Positions 34,001-44,422 are shown, counted from the first letter of the stretch. The stretch: 64,000 nt of DNA from Megascapheus bottae (GCA_024803745.1 JANJXV010000025.1:17129110-17193109), one strand, 5' to 3'. A program made the numbers and translations. Notes: generated by a model not told the origin, from the sequence alone.

Positions 34001-34011
34001 AATAATAATAC
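33961..34011 (+). repeat. (CAT)n/(AAT)n microsatellite
   Basis: About 14 CAT units then AAT units, at the tail of the preceding SINE; the poly-His open frame is an artefact. Confidence 0.93.
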
Positions 34012-35029
34012 AGAACCTACTTTTAGTTCAAGGGACATGCCAAAACAAGGAATGTGTCTGAGTTTTTCTGTGGGCCATACTTTGTCAATCCTTGGTCTAC
34101 AGGTAAATCAAAATTTAAGATTCTTTTATTTTATAGTACATTTGATCACTTGAAAAATTTTAGTCATTTTTTTTTTCCATTGTAGAGATATTTTTCCCCC
34201 TCTACTTTTGCTGTCTGTTTCTCTCCAGTGTGGCAGCCAGGCTTCACCAATGTAAAGGGATTTTTAACTCTTAAGTCACACATAGATCTAAAATACTAAG
34301 CCCTCCTCTTTCTCTATTTTCACAGTAGCTAACTTTCTGTAACTTCATACAAAACACTGTCACCAAGAATCATTGCTGCACCTCTATTACCCCTAAACAA
34401 TGAATATTGGTAAACTAAAGGGGATTATTTTTCCTGGGCCACTGTATCTTTATTTCCTAGCCTTTTCACCCTTATTTTCATTTTTGTGGAGATGGATAGT
34501 AAAGGGATTTTATAACTCACTCTATCTCCACGTGGCATGCTATCTTGTGTAGCTCTCCTGAAAGATGCCTCAGGAAAACGGAAGAAAGGAGAGATAAATG
34601 GAAAAGCCAAATAAAATGGTCAAGGACAGAGGAAGGACAAAATAGGAACTAAGTGGGAGAGCCTTGAGGATTATGGTAAGTTTTGTTTGTGCTAGGAGGT
34701 CATGAATGTGTTTCACAAGTGATTAGTGAAGATGATTCCTAAAACTTGGCCTGTGGGAGCTGGGCTACCAGGTGAATGAGACAGGGAAAGATACAAAAAA
34801 AGTTACTCTTCAGCCACAAAGTGGCGAGTTGGGAGGATAGAGTAAGATTTGTGGATAATAAAAAGCAACAAGGTTTAGCGAAATAGAACGGTGAAGTGAA
34901 TAAGAACATATACAAAGATTAGACATGGTTACTTTGTAGAGGAAAACGTGGCAATCCTTTAAAAAAAAAAGTCCTGGAGAACAAAGGGTAAAAAGCTAGC
35001 GGGGGGGGGGGGGGGTGAAGTAGGAGTTA
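34012..35029. other. SINE-free upstream flank of the ZNF609 promoter
   Basis: Unique-looking sequence. A fossil-transposon-like stretch may lie at about 34050-34105 (gtgggccatactttgtcaat). A 15-nt G run is at 35001-35015. Confidence 0.55.
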
Positions 35030-35479
35030 AAAATCAATGAAAGTTCCCCAGACTGTGCTCGGTGCTCGGCTCTCGGTGAAGGTTCACGTTCAGATCTCCG
35101 GTGGGCCTTTTCTCTCCCCACGGTTGGAGGACACGTCTAGAACTAGTGAATCTTCTTTATGTAAGGTCCATACTTCTCTAGAGACCTCTGTGCGAGAAGG
35201 CCGGTGCAGCGAAGGTTCTGTCCGCGAGGAGAGAGCGTTAGATTCGAACTGTCCAACCCACGTTTCTCATTTTTATCTCTTTTCCAACCGGCTCACCGGG
35301 TTTTCCTGCATTCCCCAAGCGACGATTCTAAGGACTCCGGGTAACCGCGCCGCCACTCGAGCCGTGTGTAGACTGGACTCTCCCGTCCGGGCTCCGGGTT
35401 TTCCCTGCGCTCACCCGCTCCACGCTCCACACCAGCTCTGGATCCAGATCCGAGATCCCTGCAATCCAGCATCCGGGTC

Positions 35480-35512
35480 TTCCAGGTAGCCCTGGTTGTC
35501 CCGGATCGCGGC

Positions 35513-35548
<36 letters not shown>

Positions 35549-35755
35549 TGAGGGACCCGCGGCCCCGGACAAGGCGGCACCGGCCGGGCGGGGCGGAGCG
35601 GCGCGGGGAGGGGGGCGGAGAGCCGGAGCTGGGGTGGGGTGGGGGGGGAGGGGCCGCAGGAACGGATGGCGGCCTGGGACCCCTAACAGCGGCGGCTTCT
35701 ACGGCCCGGGGCCCCCGGGCGGGCGGAGGTGGCGGCTCCCGGGACCGGCCGCGCG
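35480..35755 (+). other. ZNF609: ZNF609 non-coding exon 1 (5' UTR)
   Basis: The 3' edge is well supported: CCGCGCG followed by GTGAGTGCG, a strong donor at 35756. The 5' edge is a guess from the skew switch and the (GGC)11 tract. The exon holds one short upstream ORF, ATG at 35666 to TAA at 35684-35686 (MAAWDP). No long ATG-started frame is open across the splice, which fits a 5' UTR exon with the protein start in exon 2. Confidence 0.7.
35516..35548 (+). repeat. (GGC)11 repeat in ZNF609 exon 1 region
   Basis: Eleven uninterrupted GGC units, preceded by gcggcggt and followed by TGAGGG. It lies in or at the start of the 5' UTR exon. Read in other frames it would encode Ala or Gly runs; no ATG is seen just upstream in those frames. 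Confidence 0.95.
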
Positions 35756-36130
35756 GTGAGTGCGAAGCTTTGTGTGGAGCCGGAGCTGCGGGAGGGAGGG
35801 GGGCGGCGGCGCCGAGGAAGCCGGGGTGTGTGTGTGTGTGTGTGTGGGGAGGGGGGAGAGGGGAACGGGGGGGGGGGCCGGGGTAGCGGCGCCTGACGGA
35901 GGAAGTGGGGGTTGGGGGGGCCGGGGCGGAGCGAGGGGAAGGTGTGTATGGGGGGGAGGGGGTCGTTGGGTGGGTGGGGGAGGGGGCGTCGAGGGGAGCC
36001 GGGTGAAGTTCAAAGCGTGGCCGGGGCGGGTCGAAGGCACGGGGTAGAGCGGGGCGGGGGGGGGGGAGAACTGGGGGGGTGGGGGGTCTGGCAAGGTTGA
36101 TTGTGTTTGTGTTTGGGGGGGGCCCAGGCC
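35756..36130 (+). other. G-skewed start of ZNF609 intron 1 with (GT)n
   Basis: Directly after the exon 1 donor the non-template strand carries many runs of 3-11 G (for example 35866-35877, 35950-35962, 35976-35996, 36054-36066, 36074-36086) and a (GT)n at about 35826-35846. This is G-quadruplex and R-loop-prone sequence. The long open frames here are composition artefacts, not genes. Confidence 0.8.
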
Positions 36131-36320
36131 CAGAGAGTTTCTGAGGCGAGTCTGGATAGGTCGAGGGGCCCTGGGCGACCAGGGACCAGTCAGGGTTGGG
36201 GTGTGTGTGTGTGGGGGGGATTCGGAGCGAAGGGTGGGAAGCGGGACCGTGTGCGCGGCCCGGGGTGGGGGAGGGCGGAGGGAGCGGGGTGAGCCAGGTG
36301 GCTGGGAGCGTACCGTAGGT

Positions 36321-39300
36321 GGGTGGTGGGTGTGTGCCCCTTCCAGCCTCCGGGTCACGTTTACTACTGTCCTTGTCTTCAAGATGGAGGGATGTCCTGG
36401 GGTCTGACTTTTTTTAACTGTTCTCCTTGCAACACCCCCCCCCCCTCCACCACCACCACCCCTCTCCACTCACCCTCTCCCCGGGAAGCGTCTGTGACCC
36501 TGTCCTGTTTGGAAACCCCACGCTGCCCTCTTTTTCCCTTTATGTGTAATTACGGTTGGATCATCTCTTGTGCTTTGCTCAGATTCTCCTTCCTCCCTCT
36601 GGGGTTGAGGAGGAGGAGACACATCTGACCAATTAATGTGTGTTTGTGAAACAGGCAGCAGCAAACAGTCATTTCGGCTTCTAAGAATTAGGCTCACACA
36701 GGGTGGAGAGATCAGAGCCCTTCAGGGGGAATATTTCTGAACAAATCACAGATGATTAAATTCTCTTAAGGAAAGCTTCTTAACCTAAATGAGAGTGGGA
36801 AAGATTGGGGAGAAAGCCTGTCTGGTTTCCAGCCATGTGTCCAGAGCCCCCCCGGGGTAGAGGAGAGTCCCTAAAGCCCCAATAGGCCTCTCTGTGCTGT
36901 ATTAGGCTTTGCTCTACAGCCTTGAGTTAATTTCACCCCTGCTGCTTTGTCTGGGGGGGGGGGGAGGGAGGGAGTGCTGGTTTAGGCTGTTGTGTGGAGA
37001 TGACTGTTCTGCTGTCACACACAATAGTCGTGTCATTTTATCAGGAGTGCTACCCCAGGGCTGAGAACTGCTGCTGTAGAGATAAACCCGGTCTCTCTCA
37101 CCCGCCTATTGTGTACACAGTGAAGGTCATAGGTTCAAGTCTTGTCTGAGAGCTTTGGATATGCTCCATCTCCCAGGCTCCTCAGTGTCATTTTCTTCCT
37201 TTTCCACACTGGTGGGGCTTGCCATTGGAGGAGGCCAGAAAGAAAGGCTCTTCTTTTTTGAGTGAGGAACAATGCAGAGCTCATTGGCACACATTTTTTT
37301 TTTTTCAGAAGAATAGGGGGTGCCAGCCATGTTGTGCCTGCCTCTTTGGTTAGCCTGTACTAAGTTGTGGAGGATTAGTGTCTGGGACAATCAACCCTGA
37401 TGTTTTGTGTCAGATCTCTAAAGAAGACTGCAAATGGCGGGTTCTACACTTAAATCATCATATTAAAATTAAAATTAAAATAGAAATAGAACATGTATGT
37501 CATGATTTTTCTAATTGGCTTAAAAATACCGCTTAAACTCTGTGCAGAACTCAGATAGGGAGTCAAGGACCAAGTGCCTTTTTTTTTTTTTAATGGGGAC
37601 TTCTTGGTCAATAATAATTGTACCAGAGAAAAAGCCACCCAATTTGCTTAACCAGACAAGCTGTGGAAACAAACCAACTTTCCTTTTATAATTTCACTCT
37701 GATGAAAGGAGACGACTTGCTCATTGTGTTAGGAAGAAATTTGCCAAAGGGATAAACATTAAAAAATCATTGAAGTCTTGGGGGTTCTTAATGAGAGAAG
37801 GAAGAAATCATATCTTTTATATGCTTCAGAGAGTGCCCAAATAATATTTAGGTACTGTTTTTGTTTTTTAAAAAATTATGTAGGACATTAAAGAAAAGTT
37901 TTCTCTAAAAAGATTAGAAATAAAATGCATTGTAAGAGGAGACTTGTATATAATATACCATACACACAGTAGCCATCCAACCATTTTCCCTAGGGTATTG
38001 TTGAGTAGGAACTTTAACCTTTGGTTTTGGTAAAGGTCTTTCAGTGGCAATGAGTGACATGTGCTTCCTTCATTCATCTATTTCACTGAGTTTCTTAAAA
38101 TAATGGTTTGTCACATAGGTGTTAAGCTTTTGATAGGAGAGAACAGATTAGATCCCCCCCCTCCCCACAGTGGAACTGTCTTTAGGCTTACTGGGGGTGC
38201 TGTCTTTGGATTATATCTGTGCTAGGTCCCTGAGTGAAGCCTTAGTTAAACTAAATCTAAAGCCTTTTGTTCTTGGGTTGTTGGCATTTGTATCTGAGTA
38301 TTGTCAGGTGACTGTAAAGACACATGCCTCAGATTAAATTTGCCCTGATTAGATATAGTAGTTTCAAAGATGGGCCTCTTCAACTAGGAATCTTATGAGT
38401 CTTCTGATCATGACTTTATCTCTCAGAGATCATTTACATCCCCCCCACCCCCCAGTTTCTCAGTAAAATAATTCCTTGCCATAAGTCTAGATAGGTGGAC
38501 AGATTACTACTTATTTTGTGTGAGGATATAGTAGAAGCATAATTTTGGCTCCTGGTTGTAATTATGTTGCAATTAGCATATAGCAACTAAATGACTGGAA
38601 CAGGATAATTTGTTGAGGGGTTTACTGATTGCTCTGTCATGGAGAAGTGCCACTCCTTATTTTATATGACTCCCAACACTACTGCCTGAGACTAGGAACA
38701 GAAATAGTGGTTCTCTAGATGAGTTTCCACTCAGCCTCCCTTCCCCTAGTTCTTCTCTGCCAGATACTTTAATACTTCTGCCTCTCTGACCTGATCAAAA
38801 GGCAGCTAAATAATCGTTATTCCCATTGTGGAAAATTATCATGGAAGGAAGTATTGCCAAGCAGGCAGCCTTCTGTTGTGTGGTAAATTTTCTTTGCGGC
38901 AGCTTAATTTTCACTTCTGTTTGATTTTTTAGAAATCAGTTCCATTTTAAAAACAAAGAATGTCAAAAAAAATTGCACAGAATGCAAAACGAGTGTATTA
39001 AATATGCCTTTACATTACCTCTCTTGTAAAAGTTGGTTGTGACAGGCAAAAATGAAGATGGGTGATGCTGATTGGTAGGTTGTGGGTCCACTTAGTGTCA
39101 GTGAAGGGCTCTTTACTAGAGAACAGGTAATTCACCAGAGCACCTGCCTAGCAAGGCATGTGGAATAGGCAGCAGCTGTGCAGCTGAAGAGGGATTATTG
39201 AGCAGGTGGTTGAAGAATCATATGCCACAGTGACAAGAAAATACTTGGTCCTCTGTGGTTTAGGTTCAGTTCATATGTGTGAAATGGCACTTTGTTTCAC

Positions 39301-39835
39301 ATTTTTTTTAATACTATTGTTGATACGTTAGTGAAATGATAATGGAATAAAGGAAAGAGAGTCTCTGTTTTAGATTACTAAGTATTATGCCCTCTCTAGA
39401 CATGGTCTTACATAGCCCTTTTGTATTTCTGGGAGTTCTGGCTTTCTGCCCTATGAATGGGAAAGAAATAGTGGTAATTCAGTGTTTCTAGATCTTGTTT
39501 ATTAGAAAGGAATAGGAAGCTGAAAATTCTTTGCGTTCAGTGTGGTGAAACAGCTTCAGTCCACTGGTTGGATACCCAAGCTGGTTTTATGCAAAGGATG
39601 ATGTTTTGTGTTAGTCTATCCTGACATGCCTTACTGAAGAAATTTGCATGTGTTTTTATTTTATGAATGTAATTCTCTACATGAAGTCTGCATCTTTCAC
39701 TTGTTATATTAATCAGTTTTTAGCTTTGCCCAGCTTCTATGTAACTTGTCCCCAACATTCTAGCATCACGTGTTAAAACTAAATCATTACCAGAGGCCAA
39801 ATGATGTCAAGGAAATACTTGTATGAAATATTTTT
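36321..39835 (+). other. SINE-free 5' part of ZNF609 intron 1
   Basis: About 3.5 kb with no recognised SINE, starting with C-rich sequence (36435-36485). No exon was recognised. Such gaps next to promoters often hold regulatory sequence. Confidence 0.6.
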
Positions 39836-40073
39836 CTATGTGTGTGTGTGTGTGTACATGCATGCGTGCATGTGTATGCACATATGTGTGCCTGTCCTGG
39901 GGTTTGAAGTTGGGCTGGGTGCCATCCTAATCTGCTTTTGCTGATGCTATACCACGTGAGCCAGACTTTTTTTTTTGGTGGTGGGGGAGAAGGTAGTCCA
40001 TTGGATTTCAAATCATGATCTTCAGATCTCAATCTTCTGAGTGGCTAGGATTCCAGGCTTGAGCCACTAGCTA
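39836..40073 (-). repeat. (TG)n plus B1-Geo SINE
   Basis: TG-rich at 39839-39890, then antisense B1-Geo to cttgagccactagct; first SINE after the promoter gap. Confidence 0.7.
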
Positions 40074-40080
40074 ATTTTTT

Positions 40081-40169
40081 TGTTTTTGGTTAGTCCTGGG
40101 GCCTGAACTCTGTCCTTGGGCTTTCTCAAGGCTAGAGCTCTATCACTTGAGTCACAGCACCACTTCAGG

Positions 40170-40172
<3 letters not shown>
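40081..40172 (-). repeat. IDL-Geo SINE, tail only
   Basis: Antisense Geo tail; where the ID head should follow there is a CT microsatellite. Confidence 0.72.
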
Positions 40173-40226
<54 letters not shown>

Positions 40227-40259
40227 TCTCCCTCTCTCTCTCTCTCTCTGTGTGTGTGT
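40173..40259 (+). repeat. (CT)n(GT)n microsatellite
   Basis: About 75 bp of CT, then GT. Confidence 0.94.
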
Positions 40260-40286
40260 ATGGCTTTTTTTTTAAGATAAATATTT

Positions 40287-40534
40287 AGGTCAGGCACCCT
40301 CTCTCATGCCTAAAGTCCTAGCTACTCAGGAGGCTGAGATCTGAGGATCACAACTAGAAGCCAGTTGAGGCAAGAAAGTAGATGACACTCCTGTCTGCAG
40401 TTAAGCAATGAAAAAGCTAAAAAAGCCAAAGCAGAGCTGTGGCTCAAGTGGTAGAGCACTAGCCTGAGCAAAAAAGCTCAAGGACAGTACCCAGGTCCTG
40501 AAATTCAAGCCCCAGGACTGGTACCAAAACAAAC
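40287..40534 (+). repeat. B1-Geo SINE
   Basis: Sense, complete; tail gtggctcaagtggtagagca. Confidence 0.82.
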
Positions 40535-40632
40535 AAGGGTTCTATAACTTGGAAGAATGCTTTCTAATTTAAGGCTTGCTGAAAATTCACAGACTTTTCT
40601 TCTTTTCTTTAGATTATCATTTTCTGTTAAGA

Positions 40633-40634
<2 letters not shown>

Positions 40635-40660
<26 letters not shown>
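40635..40660 (+). repeat. (TA)n microsatellite
   Basis: About 13 TA units. Confidence 0.9.
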
Positions 40661-40663
<3 letters not shown>

Positions 40664-40712
40664 AGTATATTTCTTTCCCATGTTCATACCATGTTAGTAG
40701 GTAGTTGAAGGT

Positions 40713-40953
40713 TTTTTCTTTTTTCTTTTTCCTTTTCTTTATGGGTCATGGGTCTTGAACTCGGCCTGGGCGCTGTCCCTGAGCTCTTCAACTCAAGGCT
40801 ACTGCTTTACCCTTGTACCAAGCCCCATTTCCCATTTTCTAGAAGAGTCTCAGGTTCTTTTGTGCCGGGGGCTGGCTGTGGACGTGGACCTTGATTCTCA
40901 GACCTCACCCTCCTAAGTAGCTAGGATTACAGGCTTGAGCCACCGTGCCCAGC
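40713..40953 (-). repeat. B1-Geo SINE, 'caagcccca' subtype
   Basis: Antisense; ends cttgagccaccgtgcccagc. Confidence 0.8.
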
Positions 40954-40964
40954 ATCTTTTCCTT

Positions 40965-41480
40965 TTTCATCTACACTAGGTTTTGAACTCTCATGCTTGC
41001 TTGCTAGGCAGGTGCTTAAGCCACAACCCAACTCTCTCTTTTTTTTTTTCTTTTAGTTATTTTTGAGGGATAAAGGCTTAAGGTTTTGCTTGAGCTATCC
41101 TGAATGACAAGCACACATGTCACCATACCCAGTGTATTGGCCAAGATAGGGTTATGATCTCTGCCTCTTAAGTAGCTAGGATTACAGGTGTGAACTACCT
41201 TGCCCAGCTCTCGTGTGCGCTCTCTCTCTCGCTCTCTCGCTCTCTCGCTCTCTCGCTCTCTCTCACCCTCTCTCCTCTCCTCTCCTCTCCTCTTCTCTCC
41301 TCTCTCCTCTCTTTCTTCTCTCTCCTCTCTCCCCTCTCCTCCTCTCCTCCTCTCTCCTCTCTCCTCTCCCCTCTCCCCTCTCCCCTCTCCTCTCTCGAAA
41401 AAGTCTTACTATGTAGTACTAAGCTGGCCTCAAAATTACAATCTAACTTTTGCTGGCATGTACCACCACATCTAGTCCTA
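40965..41480 (-). repeat. B1+ID dimer and B1 interrupted by CT array
   Basis: Antisense ID part (40965-41035) then B1 part (41036-41206), then the CT array (41207-41396), then a further B1 part (41397-41480). Confidence 0.6.
41207..41396 (+). repeat. (CT)n/(CTCTCGCT)n/(CCTCT)n array
   Basis: 190 bp, almost all pyrimidine, with CTCTCTCG-type and CTCCTCT-type units. Three overlapping Ser/Leu-rich open frames are artefacts. Confidence 0.95.
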
Positions 41481-41882
41481 AGCTTAAGTTTATGAGCAAG
41501 TACCTTGATATTTGTTTTCTGACCTTACTTGTGTCCTCTAATTTTCTGTATTAGGCTATTGGCAATGTAACAACAAACATACTCCCCTTTCTCTCTCCCT
41601 TTTTCTCCCTCCTCCCCCCTTCCCTTCCCTTTCCCTCTTTTCCTCCCCCCACATAATGGACTAAGGGAATTCTGGGGAAGACTAGTTGAAGAGAAAGTTA
41701 CATTAGTTGTTTTGAAGTTTTGAGATTTAGCAGAGATTTGAGGGAGAGACAAACTGACTGAGCCTAGGACTCTTGGACACTGCTAAACAAGGACATTTGT
41801 AAAGATCTGCTTAGGTCTAGTTTGTAATGTGACTTCAGGTGGTAATAGTAATTAGTAACAGTTAATACTTTAGTATTCACCT
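41481..41882. other. ZNF609 intron 1, no SINE
   Basis: Contains a short C/T-rich run at about 41583-41650. Confidence 0.5.
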
Positions 41883-42077
41883 TTTTTTTTTTTTTTTTTT
41901 TTTTTTTTGCCAGTCCTGAGGCTTGAACTCAGGGCCTGGGCACTATTCTTGGGCACATTTTGTTCAAGGCTAGCACCCTGCCACTTGAGCCACAGCACTA
42001 ATTCCAGCTTTTTCTGAGTGTGTGGTTCAGAGGAATCGAACCCAGGCACTCTACCATTAGGCTACACTCCCAGCCCT
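41883..42077 (-). repeat. IDL-Geo SINE
   Basis: Antisense; 27-nt T run; a deletion has removed part of the head. Imperfect target copies tagtattcacc / tagtatccact. Confidence 0.82.
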
Positions 42078-42079
42078 AG

Positions 42080-42930
42080 TATCCACTTTTGAGAAAGAAA
42101 AGAAACTTCATGATTTTATTCATATAAAGCTATCAAAGTTTTTTTTCTGTCTACAAATCATCATTCTTTTCTAGCATTCTCAACAGTTTGCTTCAGTTTG
42201 GCTCTGAAGACTTCTCTAGCAGCTTGAAAACACTCTTTAATTATTGTAGCTATTATAGTCCAGATCCTCCACCTCCCTCCCTTTCACCTCTTTCTGTCTT
42301 CTTCCCCCCCTCCCCTTGCTCTAGCAGCAGGAGTTGAACTACAGTCGCATGAACACAGTCAGATCTATGAATGAGCTTTATATCTTGTCAAGGCAGAACT
42401 CCAGATCCAGTAGGGCTGATTTTCCATGGTTCTCTCGCTGTTTGTTCTTGGATCAGAGTCCCAGAAAGAAGAGATGGCAAATACCTATTAGGTCATATGT
42501 ACCCCATCATTCAGGGGCAAAGCTAGAAGTCTCTTGTCTGTGAGAATTTCTCCTGCCTTCCCTTGCATGTGAGAGCTGTCTGGTGCCAGGCAAGCTTTGA
42601 AACTGTCCTCCCCTCTTTGTTTTTAAACTGTGCTCTGGTCATTAATTAATGTCTAGCCAACTTCCTTCTTGGATTTTTATTATTTCATTTTCAGAATTAC
42701 TTGGCTTGCAGCAATATCTCTACTCCTTTAGCATCAGTCCTTTCTTGATGGTTGGCTTTACATTTGTGGTTCTTGTACAGTTATCTAGTCAGAAACACCA
42801 ACTTTTCATGCACTTATTACCACACCTGTTTATTGGGGCTTCTCCTTAAGGAGACACATGTGATGTGCACACAGGCGACACATTTTGGTAGCTGCTAATT
42901 TAGAAAGTACCTCAAAAATATGTGCCAGAT
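42080..42930. other. ZNF609 intron 1, no recognised element
   Basis: About 850 bp without SINE; open frames at 42334 and 42649 have no recognised relatives. Confidence 0.5.
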
Positions 42931-43084
42931 TACGTGTTTTTTTTTTTTTTTTTAAAGTTGGTCATGGGGCTTGAACTCAGGGCCTCGGAGCTGTCCCTGG
43001 GCTCTTTTGCTCAAGGCTGGTGCTCTGAATCATAGCTCTACTTCCAGTTTTCTGGTGACTAATTGAAGTTGAGTTTCACAGGCT

Positions 43085-43254
43085 GATCGAAGTCAGCCCA
43101 GGCAGAAATGTCCCTGTGAGACTCTTACCTCTAATTGACCACTCAAAATCTGGAAGTGGCTCAAGTGGTAGAGCTGTGGCTTTGAACACAAAGAGGCTCA
43201 GGGACAGTGGCCCAGGCCCTGAGTTCCAGCCCCACAATCAACAACATAAAAAAG
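43085..43254 (+). repeat. B1-Geo SINE, head missing
   Basis: Sense, 5'-truncated; gtggctcaagtggtagagct tail. Confidence 0.75.
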
Positions 43255-43262
43255 TCTCACAT

Positions 43263-43540
43263 GCTGGGTACAGTAGCTCATGCCTGGAATCCTAGCTACT
43301 CAAGAGGCTGAGATCTGAGAATCAAGGTACACAGCCAGCCCCCAGCACAAAAGAACCTGAGACTTCTAGAAAATGGGAAATGGGGCTTGGCACAAGGGTA
43401 GGGCAGTAGCCTTGAGCTGAAGAGCTCAGGGACAATGCCCAGGCCCCTAGAATAGAGTGGTAGCCTTGAGCCGAAGAGCTCAGGGACAGCACCCAGGCTG
43501 AGTTCAAGCCCTATGACCCACCCCCCCCCCAAAAAAAAAT
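43263..43540 (+). repeat. B1-Geo SINE with duplicated Geo segment
   Basis: Sense; gtagccttgagc at 43406 and 43460 shows a 54-bp tandem duplication in the tail. Confidence 0.82.
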
Positions 43541-43639
43541 CCCAGATTTTCCTTCTCAGGCTGGCTTTGAATCATGATTCTCAGATCTCAACTTCCTGAG
43601 TAGTTACAGGGTTAGCTACCAGCACCTGTCAGGCTGTAG

Positions 43640-43848
43640 GTTTTTTTTTTTTTTTTTTTTTTTTGCCAGTCCTGGGCTTGAGCTCAGAGCCTGAGCACTG
43701 TCCTTGGACTTTCTCAAGGCTAGAACTCTACCACTTGAGCCTCAGCACCACTTCCGGCTTTTTCTATATATGTGGTACCAAGGAATCGAACCCTGGTCTT
43801 CGTGCATGCTAGGCAAGCACTTTAACCACTAGGCCAAATTCCCGGCCT
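43640..43848 (-). repeat. IDL-Geo SINE, young
   Basis: Antisense, full length, 24-nt T run, few changes from the young consensus. Confidence 0.9.
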
Positions 43849-43899
43849 TTGTTTTTGTTTTTTAAATACACTTTTATTCTTATTACTAAGGTGTTATTC

Positions 43900-44089
43900 A
43901 GGAGCTGAGAATGTAGCTTAGTGATAGAGTGCTTGCTTACCATGCATGAAGCCCTAGAGTCAATTTTTCAGTACCACATAAGCAGAAAAAGCCAGAAGCA
44001 GCACTGTAGCTCAAGTGGTAGAGTGCTAGACTTGAACAAAAGAAGCTCAGAGACAGTGCCCAGGCCCTGAGTCCAAGCCCCAGCCCTGA
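43900..44089 (+). repeat. IDL-Geo SINE, older
   Basis: Sense; gagaatgtagcttagtgata head, CA-rich end. Confidence 0.8.
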
Positions 44090-44369
44090 CACACCCACAC
44101 ACACACAAAAATAAATGTGTTGTTCAGAGAAGAGTTATCGTTTAAGTCAGGTATTGAGTACAGGCAATGTCTCACCTTCTTTCGCTTTCCCCAGTTCCCC
44201 CTCCCATCCCTGCCCACAAGTTACATAGATCATTTTCCACATAATGTAGACTGAATAGCATGCATTTGTTCCCAGGTTGTACTTTCACAATGACCCAATG
44301 TTATATAATCACATCACCAAGTGTATTACATTATAAACAAATGTTGCTTCTTTTTGTTGAGTTTGGGAG

Positions 44370-44406
<37 letters not shown>
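44370..44406 (+). repeat. (TG)n microsatellite
   Basis: About 17 TG units followed by a G run. Confidence 0.93.
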
Positions 44407-44407
<1 letters not shown>

Positions 44408-44422
44408 CGGGGGGGAGAAGGG

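Larger units (their letters stand above)
35030..36320 (+). promoter_or_regulatory. ZNF609: CpG-island promoter of ZNF609
   Basis: This is the only long CpG-rich stretch in the window. It has no SINE, no evident TATA box, and GGGCGG-type Sp1 boxes near 35585-35600. The + strand is C-rich at about 35340-35480 and becomes strongly G-rich from about 35580, a skew switch usual at CpG-island start sites, which places initiation on the + strand near 35.48-35.52 kb. An ATGGCGGC motif at 35666-35673 resembles the YY1 core found just downstream of many TATA-less starts. Assignment to ZNF609 comes from the clean donor at 35756 and from exon 2 of ZNF609 being the next exon downstream. Confidence 0.85.
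42935..43636 (-). repeat. B1-Geo SINE split by sense-strand insertions
   Basis: Antisense parts at 42935-43085 and 43541-43636 together make one element. Confidence 0.75.

Noticed and set aside
33961..34011. Poly-histidine coding tract
   Set aside because: A (CAT)n microsatellite at a SINE tail; no gene context.
35037..35489. 150-codon open frame on the + strand in the CpG island
   Set aside because: GC-rich promoter sequence rarely has stops; no recognisable domain, and it crosses the presumed start site with no splice support.
35699..36469. 256-codon Pro/Thr/His-rich open frame on the - strand
   Set aside because: Mirror of the G runs and (GT)n of intron 1; low-complexity composition with no protein family.
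36321..39835. Hidden exon between ZNF609 exon 1 and exon 2
   Set aside because: I looked for AG/GT-bounded open stretches resembling known ZNF609 sequence and found none; short open frames here are scattered on both strands.
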